Of a stretch of DNA of 23,366 nucleotides, positions 1-6,964 are shown in pieces. Both the position numbers and the translations under genes were made by a program. Source of the DNA: an uncultured Planctomycetaceae bacterium (GTDB lineage Bacteria; Planctomycetota; Planctomycetia; Pirellulales; Pirellulaceae); NCBI GenBank assembly GCA_937967665.1, contig CALBSZ010000177.1:1-23366 (forward strand), given 5' to 3'. The notes under the pieces are model-generated. The model was not told the DNA's origin, made no database searches, and was given only the letters and a program-made list of their open reading frames with translations. Within the stretch, counting starts at the first letter, position 1. Each line of letters opens with the position of its first letter.

Positions 1-1
1 C

Positions 2-244
2 TCGGAGTCAGGCGCTTGGGAAGAGGGCCCTGGTGAATCGATATCGCGATCAGCTTCCGTGGAGGTGGTTCGTTCCGATGCCCCATCGGGCGACGTTCGT
101 TTCTCACGTTCAGCATCGCGTCCGTCGTACGTTGTGCCGGAGGTTGCTGACGAGGCCGCGTGGATTCAAGGTCGCTTGCCCGAGGAACTGCTCACCTTGC
201 TGGCATCATGTGGGAAGAGAACGAATGACTCCCATTCGAAGTGA
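2..244 (+). CDS. C-terminal fragment of an unidentified protein (5' end outside window)
   Basis: A reading frame is open from the first bases of the window and stops at TGA 242-244, giving about 80 residues. The composition looks protein-like: the end contains an amphipathic stretch with VPEVADEAAWIQGRLPEELL (residues about 47-66 of the fragment), followed by a short polar tail. The overlapping frame starting at 33 is rich in Cys, Trp and Arg and looks like a shadow. No family is recognised. If real, the gene runs convergently toward the glycosyltransferase that ends at 321, leaving a 76-base gap. The first ATG/GTG within the window (for example the GTG at 59) is probably internal. The call rests only on the open frame and composition, so it could also be non-coding. 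Confidence 0.45.
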   Translation, partial: SESGAWEEGPGESISRSASVEVVRSDAPSGDVRFSRSASRPSYVVPEVADEAAWIQGRLPEELLTLLASCGKRTNDSHSK

Positions 245-268
245 CGAGCAGGAATGCATTGCGGAAAA

Positions 269-312
269 GCGGACATGCTACCTTTTCATGGTTAGATAAA
301 AAGTGTCCCCGC
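269..312. repeat. Imperfect inverted repeat between convergent genes
   Basis: GCGGACA (269-275) pairs with TGTCCCCGC (304-312), leaving a two-base bulge; the loop is 28 bases. It lies between the convergent stops at 244 and 321. It could act as a poor transcription terminator or be a relic of a mobile element end; neither is demonstrated. Confidence 0.25.
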
Positions 313-320
313 TGTTCTGC

Positions 321-1229
321 CTACCGAGTCGTATTGGGGGAGATCCGCCGGGGAATGACGGTTTCTGCCCCGAAGCGCATGGCTTCGCCGATCAGCTTCG
401 GCCATGTTCGTCGCACCAGATCGGTCAAGGTGAGATAACTGACGCCTCGCTGCAGAGGATTGCGCATATGGCGATTGATGACTCGCACATGCTCGCGAAG
501 CAGACGCCAGCGCGGACATGCTTTTCCTTTTGGGTTCCGGGAAAACCAGTCAGCACGGCTTCTCATATCCTGGTACGCTGCCATCGACGTGTTCTTGTGT
601 TCTCGTTTCAAGAACAGCTGTTCAGGAATTTCGTGAATCTTACCGAGGATCGCGAGTTCCGTCAGCAACACCAGATCCGCAGACGGAAAGCTGCCGAAGA
701 GTCGGGTGTCATGTAGTGCGCGACTGCGAATGACGCCGAAAATCGCTGTACACGACCGGGTGCAGAAGACGGTCCGAGCGAAGCGTCGTGTCCTGGATTC
801 GTGTTCGACGTTCAAGGAGCGTTCGCGAGTCGGAAGTTCGGCGCCCTCGCCGTCGATGAATTTTGGATAGGCGTGACAAACAGTAACATCGGGACGATTT
901 TCAAGGATGTCGACACATCGCTGAAGGTAAGTTGGATCGCAAAGGTCGTCCGCGGCGGCCCATTTGAAGTACCGGCCGCGCGCATGTCGGAAAAGTCCAT
1001 TCGCGTTGGGCGCCGCCCCGATGTTGGTGGCGTTCTGAAACAGGGAAATGCGGCTATCGTCGCGAGCGAAACGCTGGCAAACGCTCCACGTGTCGTCTGT
1101 CGAAGCGTTGTCCGAAATGAGCAGCTCGAAATCCGAGAACGATTGACTCAACACAGATTCGAGAGATTCCTGCAGGTACGGAAGACCGTTGTAAACGGGC
1201 ATACCGACGCTAACCAAAGGAGCAGACAT
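321..1229 (-). CDS. Family 2 glycosyltransferase (GT-A fold)
   Basis: The 302-residue protein opens with the GT2 nucleotide-sugar-binding signature: VSVGMPVYNG near residues 6-15 and LLISDNASTDDT near 36-47. The acidic metal-binding motif AADD is at residues 92-95. A later RFFSREH-like acceptor-side position is represented by KREHKNTS in the last third. Such enzymes move a sugar from an activated donor to a growing glycan on the cytoplasmic face of the membrane. There is no membrane segment, so it is probably soluble or peripheral. The ATG at 1227-1229 is preceded by a GAGAG-type ribosome site. It is the last gene of the minus-strand operon, 23 bases after the methyltransferase ending at 1253. 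The donor and acceptor cannot be read from the sequence. The long, basic C-terminal tail (after about residue 230) has no recognised domain. Confidence 0.9.
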   Translation of the reverse strand: MSAPLVSVGMPVYNGLPYLQESLESVLSQSFSDFELLISDNASTDDTWSVCQRFARDDSRISLFQNATNIGAAPNANGLFRHARGRYFKWAAADDLCDPTYLQRCVDILENRPDVTVCHAYPKFIDGEGAELPTRERSLNVEHESRTRRFARTVFCTRSCTAIFGVIRSRALHDTRLFGSFPSADLVLLTELAILGKIHEIPEQLFLKREHKNTSMAAYQDMRSRADWFSRNPKGKACPRWRLLREHVRVINRHMRNPLQRGVSYLTLTDLVRRTWPKLIGEAMRFGAETVIPRRISPNTTR

Positions 1230-1252
1230 GAGGGTTGTTCTCTCAGCGCGAT

Positions 1253-2437
1253 TTAGGGGCAGTGAAGTTGTGCCGTGATGCCTAACGACTCAACGTGACT
1301 TCGTATTTCGGATTGATAAAGCGGGTTTGTCAGGACGATATCGGTGACGTTTCCGTCGCGCAGCGCGTCCGGCGAACAAATGGCGTGGCCAGTCCCCGCG
1401 ACGAAGCAGCCATGCTTGCGAGGGTTCAAATCGACAACGAAGTCAACCGCCTGGCTGTTGGCGACGGTGTTGAGGAACATGACCCCTTTCGTGCCGCTTC
1501 CCCAGAGGGCGATTCGCCTGCCTTGACTTTGCAATTCGTGTAACTTTGCTTCCCATGTTGCCAGCTTGGCCTTGGCGTTCCGTTCGAAATCTCGAGCCAG
1601 GTTGACGAGTCGGCGAACATCGTGATCGTGGACAATCTTTGCGTTTCGCCCATGGACACTCGCCGTAACGGCGGCAAACTGTTCACCAAAGGCTGTCTCC
1701 TCCGCGACGACTTCACAGCCGATTCGCCTGAAAAAGGAAGCCAGCGACTCGGGTGAAAAGTACAGGCAATGTTCGTAGAGCGCATCCCAGACACTTGTCT
1801 TGTCAAGCATGTAACGGACATTAGGCACTTCGCAATAGATTCGCCCGATGCGGCTGCGCTTCAAGGACTGCATCAATAGCGAAATGAGTTCGCGGGGCCG
1901 ATCCAGATGCTCGAGCACATGCCGGCAGCAGACGAAGTCGACATCATCGCGCGCGTTATCAGCGGTGTACGGTTCCGCAAAGATGGCCATCTTCGTCCCG
2001 TTATTGAGCGTCTTCGCTTGTGCGGAAGGATCAAAACCCAAGCCGATGTTGCATCCGTCTTTGCAGAGCATTTTCAGGAAGTAACCGTCGCCACATCCAA
2101 TTTCAAGAATGCGCGCGCGTTGCAAGTGATTGCCGGCGACAAGGCGTCGGGACAACTGCCCAAGGAAATCGGCGAACACGGGCGAGAAGTGCAACGCATT
2201 TTCATAGTCGTTCTGGTAATCCACCAGGGCCGGTTCGAAGCTCGCGTTGTAGATCAGCCCGCAACTGTCGCACACACGTAGTTGCAGTGCTCCGCGAGCC
2301 GCGGTGCGTGCGGCCTCCCTTGTCTGGTGAAGTACGTTGCAGAAAACGGGCACAGAAGCGAGGGACAAGACTTCGTGCGACGTGGCCTGCTGGCAGCCAG
2401 GGCAATAGCGGAAACTGGAGTCTACGGGTACGTACAT
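1253..2437 (-). CDS. Zinc-binding class I SAM C-methyltransferase (paralogue 1)
   Basis: This is a 394-residue protein with the three-part layout of sugar C-methyltransferases such as TylC3/TcaB9. The N-terminal zinc site is C12-x2-C15 and C56-x2-C59. The SAM-binding Rossmann domain has motif I ILEIGCGDGYF at 110-120 and the RHVLEH post-motif at 172-177. The C-terminal domain has a second glycine-rich stretch, ALWGSGTKG (310-318), and VVDLNPRKHG. In the catalytic loop classic members read Y-H-E-H; here the aligned residues are L-Y-E-H (220-223), so Glu and His are kept but the first Tyr and His are replaced. It closely resembles its upstream neighbour throughout, pointing to a tandem duplication. 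The ATG lies 6 bases after that gene's stop with no clear Shine-Dalgarno, suggesting translational coupling. The substrate is unknown; a nucleotide-linked keto-sugar is the family expectation. Confidence 0.85.
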   Translation of the reverse strand: MYVPVDSSFRYCPGCQQATSHEVLSLASVPVFCNVLHQTREAARTAARGALQLRVCDSCGLIYNASFEPALVDYQNDYENALHFSPVFADFLGQLSRRLVAGNHLQRARILEIGCGDGYFLKMLCKDGCNIGLGFDPSAQAKTLNNGTKMAIFAEPYTADNARDDVDFVCCRHVLEHLDRPRELISLLMQSLKRSRIGRIYCEVPNVRYMLDKTSVWDALYEHCLYFSPESLASFFRRIGCEVVAEETAFGEQFAAVTASVHGRNAKIVHDHDVRRLVNLARDFERNAKAKLATWEAKLHELQSQGRRIALWGSGTKGVMFLNTVANSQAVDFVVDLNPRKHGCFVAGTGHAICSPDALRDGNVTDIVLTNPLYQSEIRSHVESLGITAQLHCP

Positions 2438-2443
2438 GTCGCG

Positions 2444-3682
2444 TCAGGCAGCATGGATGTGCCAGGTTCCTTGGCCGCCGGGACGTCCGATGTCCTCATT
2501 GATCGAAATGACAGTCGCCTTGACCTGCCTGCGATCCAATTCGGCTTGAATCTCTTCCAGGTAGATCGGATTCATCGCGATCACAATATCGGGCGGTAAT
2601 TTTACGAGGGATTCGGGGCCGATGATCTCGTGGCCTGTCCCCGGCAGGTACTTCCCATGTTTACGTGGGTTGATGTCGACCACGTCCTTTACGGCATCAC
2701 CAACATTGATACAGTTCAAGAACGCCACGGCTTTCGACCCGGATCCCCAAACGGCAACACGCTGCCGATTCGCCACAAAGCGGTCGATACGTAGCCGCCA
2801 ATGCTTGCGAAACGATTCGACCTGCTCTGCGAACCGCTCCGCCAGTGAGCCAAGTTCCGTCGCGAAATCACTCGACTCATGAAGCAGTTTGCCCGCATTT
2901 CGTGCTGGCAGCGCGTCGAGCAGGAGATACTGATTATCGTATTCGATGCTGACGTTCGTGACCTCGAATCCGACACTGCGGAAGAGCGACTCTAAAGACT
3001 CGGGACAGAAGTACGAGCAATGTTCGTAATACACGTCCCAGAACGCTGCTTCCTGAAGCACTCGCCGTGTATCGGGAAGCTGGAAGTGAATCACATAGTC
3101 TTCGCTCGTGATCGCATCGCGGATGCAGCGCAGGAACTCGTTAGGACGCGCAATGTGTTCGAGCGTCTGGCGACAACAGGCAAAGTCCGTTTGGATGCCC
3201 GCATACGATTCGGAAAAGTAGTCCTTTACAAACTGAACAGATCCATGTGCTCCGGCATCAATGCGATCCTGCTGAAAGCCGGGATCAAACCCGATCCCCA
3301 CGTTGTTGCCCTCGCAGCAAAGCTCCACAAGAAATTCGCCTTTGCCGCAACCGATCTCAAGAATTCGCTTGCCGTAAAGTTGATGACGCTGTACGAGCTT
3401 TTTGATCAAACGGCTCTGGAAGCGGCGAAATGTTGCCGAATAGTTCTGCGTCTCTTCATATTCGCCCGCGTAGTTCATGAGCGCGGGGTCGAACGCCGAA
3501 TTCCAGATGAAGCCACACTGCTCGCAAATCGACAGCCGGATGTCGCCGCGCGGAAAGGAAACCGCCTCGTCGCGATTGTCGATCAACAGGCAACTGTGAA
3601 CCGGAACATGCGGCTGTTCGTAGAAGACGCGGTGTTCGCGAACGGCCAGGCAGCTAGGGCATTGATTTACGGGCGGTGTCAT
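2444..3682 (-). CDS. Zinc-binding class I SAM C-methyltransferase (paralogue 2)
   Basis: This 412-residue protein has the same architecture as the gene downstream of it. Zinc cysteines are C8/C11 and C53/C56, SAM motif I is ILEIGCGKGEF (107-117), the post-motif is QTLEH, the catalytic loop is VYYEHCSYF (Y-Y-E-H in place of Y-H-E-H), and the C-terminal nucleotide-fold stretch is VAVWGSGSKAVAFLN followed by VVDINPRKHGKYLPGTG. Members of this family transfer a methyl group from SAM to a carbon of a nucleotide-bound keto-sugar, producing branched sugars. It ends with a roughly 20-residue extension rich in Gly, Trp and His (EDIGRPGGQGTWHIHAA) that paralogue 1 lacks. The start is ATG at 3680-3682, 18 bases after the stop of the third methyltransferase; no strong ribosome site is visible. 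The exact position methylated cannot be told. Confidence 0.85.
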   Translation of the reverse strand: MTPPVNQCPSCLAVREHRVFYEQPHVPVHSCLLIDNRDEAVSFPRGDIRLSICEQCGFIWNSAFDPALMNYAGEYEETQNYSATFRRFQSRLIKKLVQRHQLYGKRILEIGCGKGEFLVELCCEGNNVGIGFDPGFQQDRIDAGAHGSVQFVKDYFSESYAGIQTDFACCRQTLEHIARPNEFLRCIRDAITSEDYVIHFQLPDTRRVLQEAAFWDVYYEHCSYFCPESLESLFRSVGFEVTNVSIEYDNQYLLLDALPARNAGKLLHESSDFATELGSLAERFAEQVESFRKHWRLRIDRFVANRQRVAVWGSGSKAVAFLNCINVGDAVKDVVDINPRKHGKYLPGTGHEIIGPESLVKLPPDIVIAMNPIYLEEIQAELDRRQVKATVISINEDIGRPGGQGTWHIHAA

Positions 3683-3700
3683 GATCGGCGAACTTTGTTT

Positions 3701-4930
3701 CTACACGATGGCGGGATCGGGGACGGGAACAATGAACTTGCCTCCGGCGTCGCGGAAGGACTTCTGTTGACTGAGAATCTCATCCCTGAAATTCCAGGCA
3801 AGTAGCAGTGCGTAGTCGGGTTGCTGGCCGGCGAGTGAGCTGACGTCCATGATGGGCAAGTGGACACCCGGCATGAAGCGGCCGTGTTTGTGGGTATTCC
3901 GATCGACGACGAAGTCGATGAATTCAGAGCCGATGTTCGCAAAATTCAAGAGTGTAGCGCCTTTGGCCGCGGCACCATAAGCCGCGACGCGCCGTCCCTG
4001 GCCGCGAATGGTTTCCAACAATGACCGCAGTCGTTGGCAGATTGCTCGGGAACGTGTCGCGAAATCCCGGTAGTACTCATACTCCGTCAATCCGTCGCGC
4101 TGTTCGTTGTGCAGCATCTGCGTTACGTATGCGGACCGCGGTCGAGCATGGCTGGCATACAATCGCAGCGAACCTCCGTGAATCGCCAAACGCCGAACGT
4201 CGTGGATTATCAGTCCATGTCGACGGAACAAGCGATCGACGGCTGTTAGGGAGAAGTAGCAAAGGTGTTCATGGTAGATCGTGTCGAACTCGCAGTGATC
4301 AACGAGATCTCGCAGGTAAGGGAATTCAAGCGTGGCAACACCCCCATGTTTGAGCAACCGAGCAAGTCCCGCCACGAAACCGTTGGTGTCCGCAACGTGA
4401 GCCAGAACGTTGTTGGCAATGATGACATCCGCTTGACGGCCAGCGGCCTGATACTGTTCGGCTAGTTGCTCGGTAAAAAACTGGATTTCGGTGTTCACGC
4501 CCCGTTCGATGGCGATTTGTGCCGGTCCCTCGGCCGGATCGATCCCGGTAACCGGAATTCCGGCGTCGACGAAGTTCTTCAGGAGATAGCCGTCGTTGCT
4601 GGCAATTTCGACAACCCAGCTGTTTGCGTCAAGCTGCTCGTCCACGATCAGTTCATGCGCATGCTGGCGCGAATGCTCCAGAAGCTGATCCGAGAACGAC
4701 GAGAAGTACGGATAGTCATCGCAGAATAGCGTTTCGGGCTGAACCGTTTCAACGATCTGCACGAGTGAGCATTCCGCACAGAAGACAAGGGTGAGCGGAT
4801 AGCGAGGCTCGTTTTGGCATGCTTCGCGTGAGGGAAGCAAACCGTCCGCCAACGGCATCTCGCCGTAAGCCAGCAGTGGGCGAAGGTCGCTACCCCCGCA
4901 TGAACGGCATTTTCTCGCCAGTGCAATCAT
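3701..4930 (-). CDS. Sugar C-methyltransferase, canonical TylC3/NovU-type (paralogue 3)
   Basis: The 409-residue protein matches the usual length of NDP-hexose C-methyltransferases and carries every hallmark. The zinc site is C8/C11 and C51/C54. The atypical motif I VVEIASNDGYLL (106-117) equals the family EIxSNDG signature. NNVLAHV (173-179) supplies the conserved His, and the catalytic loop is TIYHEHLCYFS with Y-H-E-H at 219-222. The C-terminal domain begins around RVAAYGAAAKGATLLN. By family it C-methylates a keto-intermediate of a nucleotide sugar using SAM. The frame stays open upstream to 5155 with other possible starts, but that stretch overlaps the upstream gene. The ATG at 4928-4930 has a GGAG site 8 bases ahead and fits the 13-base gap to the fused enzyme's stop. 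It is more divergent from paralogues 1 and 2 than they are from each other. Confidence 0.9.
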   Translation of the reverse strand: MIALARKCRSCGGSDLRPLLAYGEMPLADGLLPSREACQNEPRYPLTLVFCAECSLVQIVETVQPETLFCDDYPYFSSFSDQLLEHSRQHAHELIVDEQLDANSWVVEIASNDGYLLKNFVDAGIPVTGIDPAEGPAQIAIERGVNTEIQFFTEQLAEQYQAAGRQADVIIANNVLAHVADTNGFVAGLARLLKHGGVATLEFPYLRDLVDHCEFDTIYHEHLCYFSLTAVDRLFRRHGLIIHDVRRLAIHGGSLRLYASHARPRSAYVTQMLHNEQRDGLTEYEYYRDFATRSRAICQRLRSLLETIRGQGRRVAAYGAAAKGATLLNFANIGSEFIDFVVDRNTHKHGRFMPGVHLPIMDVSSLAGQQPDYALLLAWNFRDEILSQQKSFRDAGGKFIVPVPDPAIV

Positions 4931-4943
4931 CAGTGTGTCTCCG

Positions 4944-6782
4944 TCAGGCAGCTCGAGCCAAGGGTGTCGTGAATGAGGAAATGCGGAGCCGTTCGTCGAT
5001 GCGACCGCGATCGACGGCGGCTCGAACATGCTTGATGCGCTGCAAACGCGGACTTTCCAATTCTTCAACGGTAAGCCGATGACAGGTGTAGGCGTCATAC
5101 AGCTCTTCGATTCCGCGCCGCAAATCCCATTGGGGTTCGAAACCGGGAAGTTCATTCAGAATCGTATCGCAGTTCACCCGGTAGCTGCGTTGATCCGCGT
5201 TTGCGCCATCCGCAAAGCGAACGGTCGAGTGCGGAACAATTTCAGACACCGCGACCGCGATATCGCGAACCAGATAATTCTCTCTGGTTTGTCCCACATT
5301 AAAAGCGCGATTGTGAACCGCAGCGCGCGGCGCCGACAGCGCCGCCAGGAAGGCCCGGCAAATGTCTTCGACATGGACGAGCGGTCGCCACGACACTCCC
5401 GTGCTTTTCAGAAGCACTTCTCCCGTCGTGTACGCGTAGCCAACAAGATTATTCACGACCAGGTCGCCGCGGAGGCGGGGCGAGACCCCGTACGCAGTGG
5501 CGTTTCGCAAATAGACAGGTGAAAAGCTGTCGTCGGCCAGTTCTTTCAAGTCGTATTCGGCTTGCATCTTGGCCACGCCATAGGGAGTCAAGGGGTTAAA
5601 TTCACTCGACTCGTCCACCCAGTCGTTCCCCGCCACGCCGTAGATGCTGCAAGTGGACGAATGCAAAAACCGTTCAACTCCGGCGGCCTTGGCCAGGCGG
5701 GCCAGCTTCACCGTGGCTGCATGATTGATTTCCATCGTTGTGTCGGCGTTGAGATTGCCCAGCGGATCGTTCGAAATGGCTGCCAGATGAATCACGGCCG
5801 CAAACCCTTCCAACTGCGGCGCGTTCACATCGCGGACGTCCTGGTCGAAAGCCTGTATGCACGGCAGGATCCGGCACGCCGACGAATCATTCGGGAAGTC
5901 GCAGCCATCGAATAGATGGTTGTCGAGCCCCACGACGTCATACCCTTCCTGGAGCAGCATGGGCACCAGGACGCGGCCGATATATCCATCGTGACCGGTT
6001 ACCAAAACGCGTTTTCGTTGCGGTTCAACTGCCTTGCTTGGCGGGATGTTCGTACGGGCTCTTGCCCACGGCGCCTGCCCTGCATCCCAAATCTCTTGAA
6101 GTTCGCCATGGTCCTTGGGGGTATCCATGCATCGCCAAAAGCCCTCGTGCCGAAAGGCCATTAACTCGCCTTCCTTCGCCAGTGTATCCAGCACGTCGTG
6201 CTCGAACGACGAACGGTCACCAGCGATGTAATCGAGCACTTGTGGTTCGAGAGCGAAGAAAGCACCGTTGACCCAGGAATCGGCAAGGCGTTCCTTTTCC
6301 CGGAACCTGACAACTTGCGATCCATGCAAGTCGAGTGTGCCGAACTGGGACGGGGGATGGACAGCGGTTACGGTGGCGAGCTTGCCGTGACTGCGATGAA
6401 ACGCCAGCAAGGCGTCGATGTCGACATTGGCCAGACCGTCGCACCACGTCAAGAGGAACGGCTCGTTCGCCAATCGGGATGCCAGCCGCTTGACTCGACC
6501 GCCCGTATTGGTTTCCAGTCCCGTGTCGACCGATTCGATTCGCCAGCCGCTGCCAGGCTGAAAATTTTCGCCGGTTGCAGCGGTGCCGTCAAGAAACTGT
6601 TTGATTGCACGAGCGTGATGTCCCAAAGCGATCACAAAATCACGGTGCCCAAAAGATGCATAGTGCTGCATGACGTGCCAAAGGATCGGCTGCGTTCCGA
6701 TGTGTGCCAGCGCTTTGGGCGCCGCTTCGGCACTGCCTTGAAATCGTTGACTGCGCCCTCCGGCAAGAATCACTACTTTCAT
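4944..6782 (-). CDS. Fused RfbF-type sugar-1-phosphate nucleotidyltransferase and NAD-dependent epimerase/dehydratase
   Basis: One 612-residue frame holds two enzymes. Residues 1 to about 245 match glucose-1-phosphate cytidylyltransferase (RfbF): VILAGG (4-9), KALAHIG with PILWHVMQHY, the metal aspartate in WCDGLANVDI (D115), ATVTAVHPPSQFGTLDL (136-152), WVNGAFFALEP (170-180) and GFWRCMDTPKD. Residues about 257-590 are an extended SDR epimerase/dehydratase: NAD motif VTGHDGYIG (261-269), HLAAISNDPLGN, SSTCSIYG (375-382) and the catalytic pair Y401/K405 in YGVAKMQAE. A short Pro-rich linker joins them. The likely roles are to make a CDP-sugar (by homology) and then oxidise, epimerise or dehydrate it in the cytoplasm. 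The usual GxGTR of the first domain is altered to GRSQR. It leads the operon with the three C-methyltransferases and the GT2. RfbF is normally a stand-alone protein, and the specific sugar is not known. Confidence 0.88.
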   Translation of the reverse strand: MKVVILAGGRSQRFQGSAEAAPKALAHIGTQPILWHVMQHYASFGHRDFVIALGHHARAIKQFLDGTAATGENFQPGSGWRIESVDTGLETNTGGRVKRLASRLANEPFLLTWCDGLANVDIDALLAFHRSHGKLATVTAVHPPSQFGTLDLHGSQVVRFREKERLADSWVNGAFFALEPQVLDYIAGDRSSFEHDVLDTLAKEGELMAFRHEGFWRCMDTPKDHGELQEIWDAGQAPWARARTNIPPSKAVEPQRKRVLVTGHDGYIGRVLVPMLLQEGYDVVGLDNHLFDGCDFPNDSSACRILPCIQAFDQDVRDVNAPQLEGFAAVIHLAAISNDPLGNLNADTTMEINHAATVKLARLAKAAGVERFLHSSTCSIYGVAGNDWVDESSEFNPLTPYGVAKMQAEYDLKELADDSFSPVYLRNATAYGVSPRLRGDLVVNNLVGYAYTTGEVLLKSTGVSWRPLVHVEDICRAFLAALSAPRAAVHNRAFNVGQTRENYLVRDIAVAVSEIVPHSTVRFADGANADQRSYRVNCDTILNELPGFEPQWDLRRGIEELYDAYTCHRLTVEELESPRLQRIKHVRAAVDRGRIDERLRISSFTTPLARAA

Positions 6783-6807
6783 TTCTTTCGTCCCTGAACC
6801 ATGTGTT

Positions 6808-6821
6808 GGCTGCTAGCAGCC
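6808..6821. promoter_or_regulatory. Perfect 14-base palindrome in the leader of the glycan operon
   Basis: GGCTGCTAGCAGCC is a perfect palindrome, 25 bases upstream of the ATG of the fused nucleotidyltransferase-epimerase. It directly abuts a second small inverted repeat, CCTTCTGAAGG (6820-6830). The position fits an operator or a leader hairpin for the operon. No regulator is identified, and a short palindrome of this sort can occur by chance. Confidence 0.3.
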
Positions 6822-6934
6822 TTCTGAAGGTTGCTGTTTTGTTCTCTTGTTCTGTCGTCCATTAACCGACTGGGGAAAGAGAGAATCGCTGTCTGCATTC
6901 AAAAAATCTGATGAACGGACAAGCCCGAGAAAAC

Positions 6935-6949
6935 TCGCAAGGCTTGCGA
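6935..6949 (-). terminator. Possible terminator hairpin after the radical SAM gene
   Basis: TCGCAAG and CTTGCGA (arms 6935-6941 and 6943-6949) form an inverted repeat 15 bases past the radical SAM stop. On the minus strand the hairpin is followed by GTTTTCTC, a short and interrupted T tract. The single-base spacer means the real loop must open the inner pairs, so the stem is short. If it works, the downstream operon from 6782 needs its own promoter in the 6783-6934 stretch, where no convincing -35/-10 pair was seen. Confidence 0.3.
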
Positions 6950-6964
6950 TGAGCGTTCGCGAGT

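Noticed and set aside
3020..3805. 261-residue + strand open frame
   Set aside because: Antisense shadow of methyltransferase paralogue 2 and its flank; no domain signature.
3701..5155. Longer 484-residue version of the third methyltransferase
   Set aside because: The extra 75 residues overlap the fused upstream gene and lack family sequence; ATG 4928-4930 with GGAG 8 bases ahead gives the standard length.
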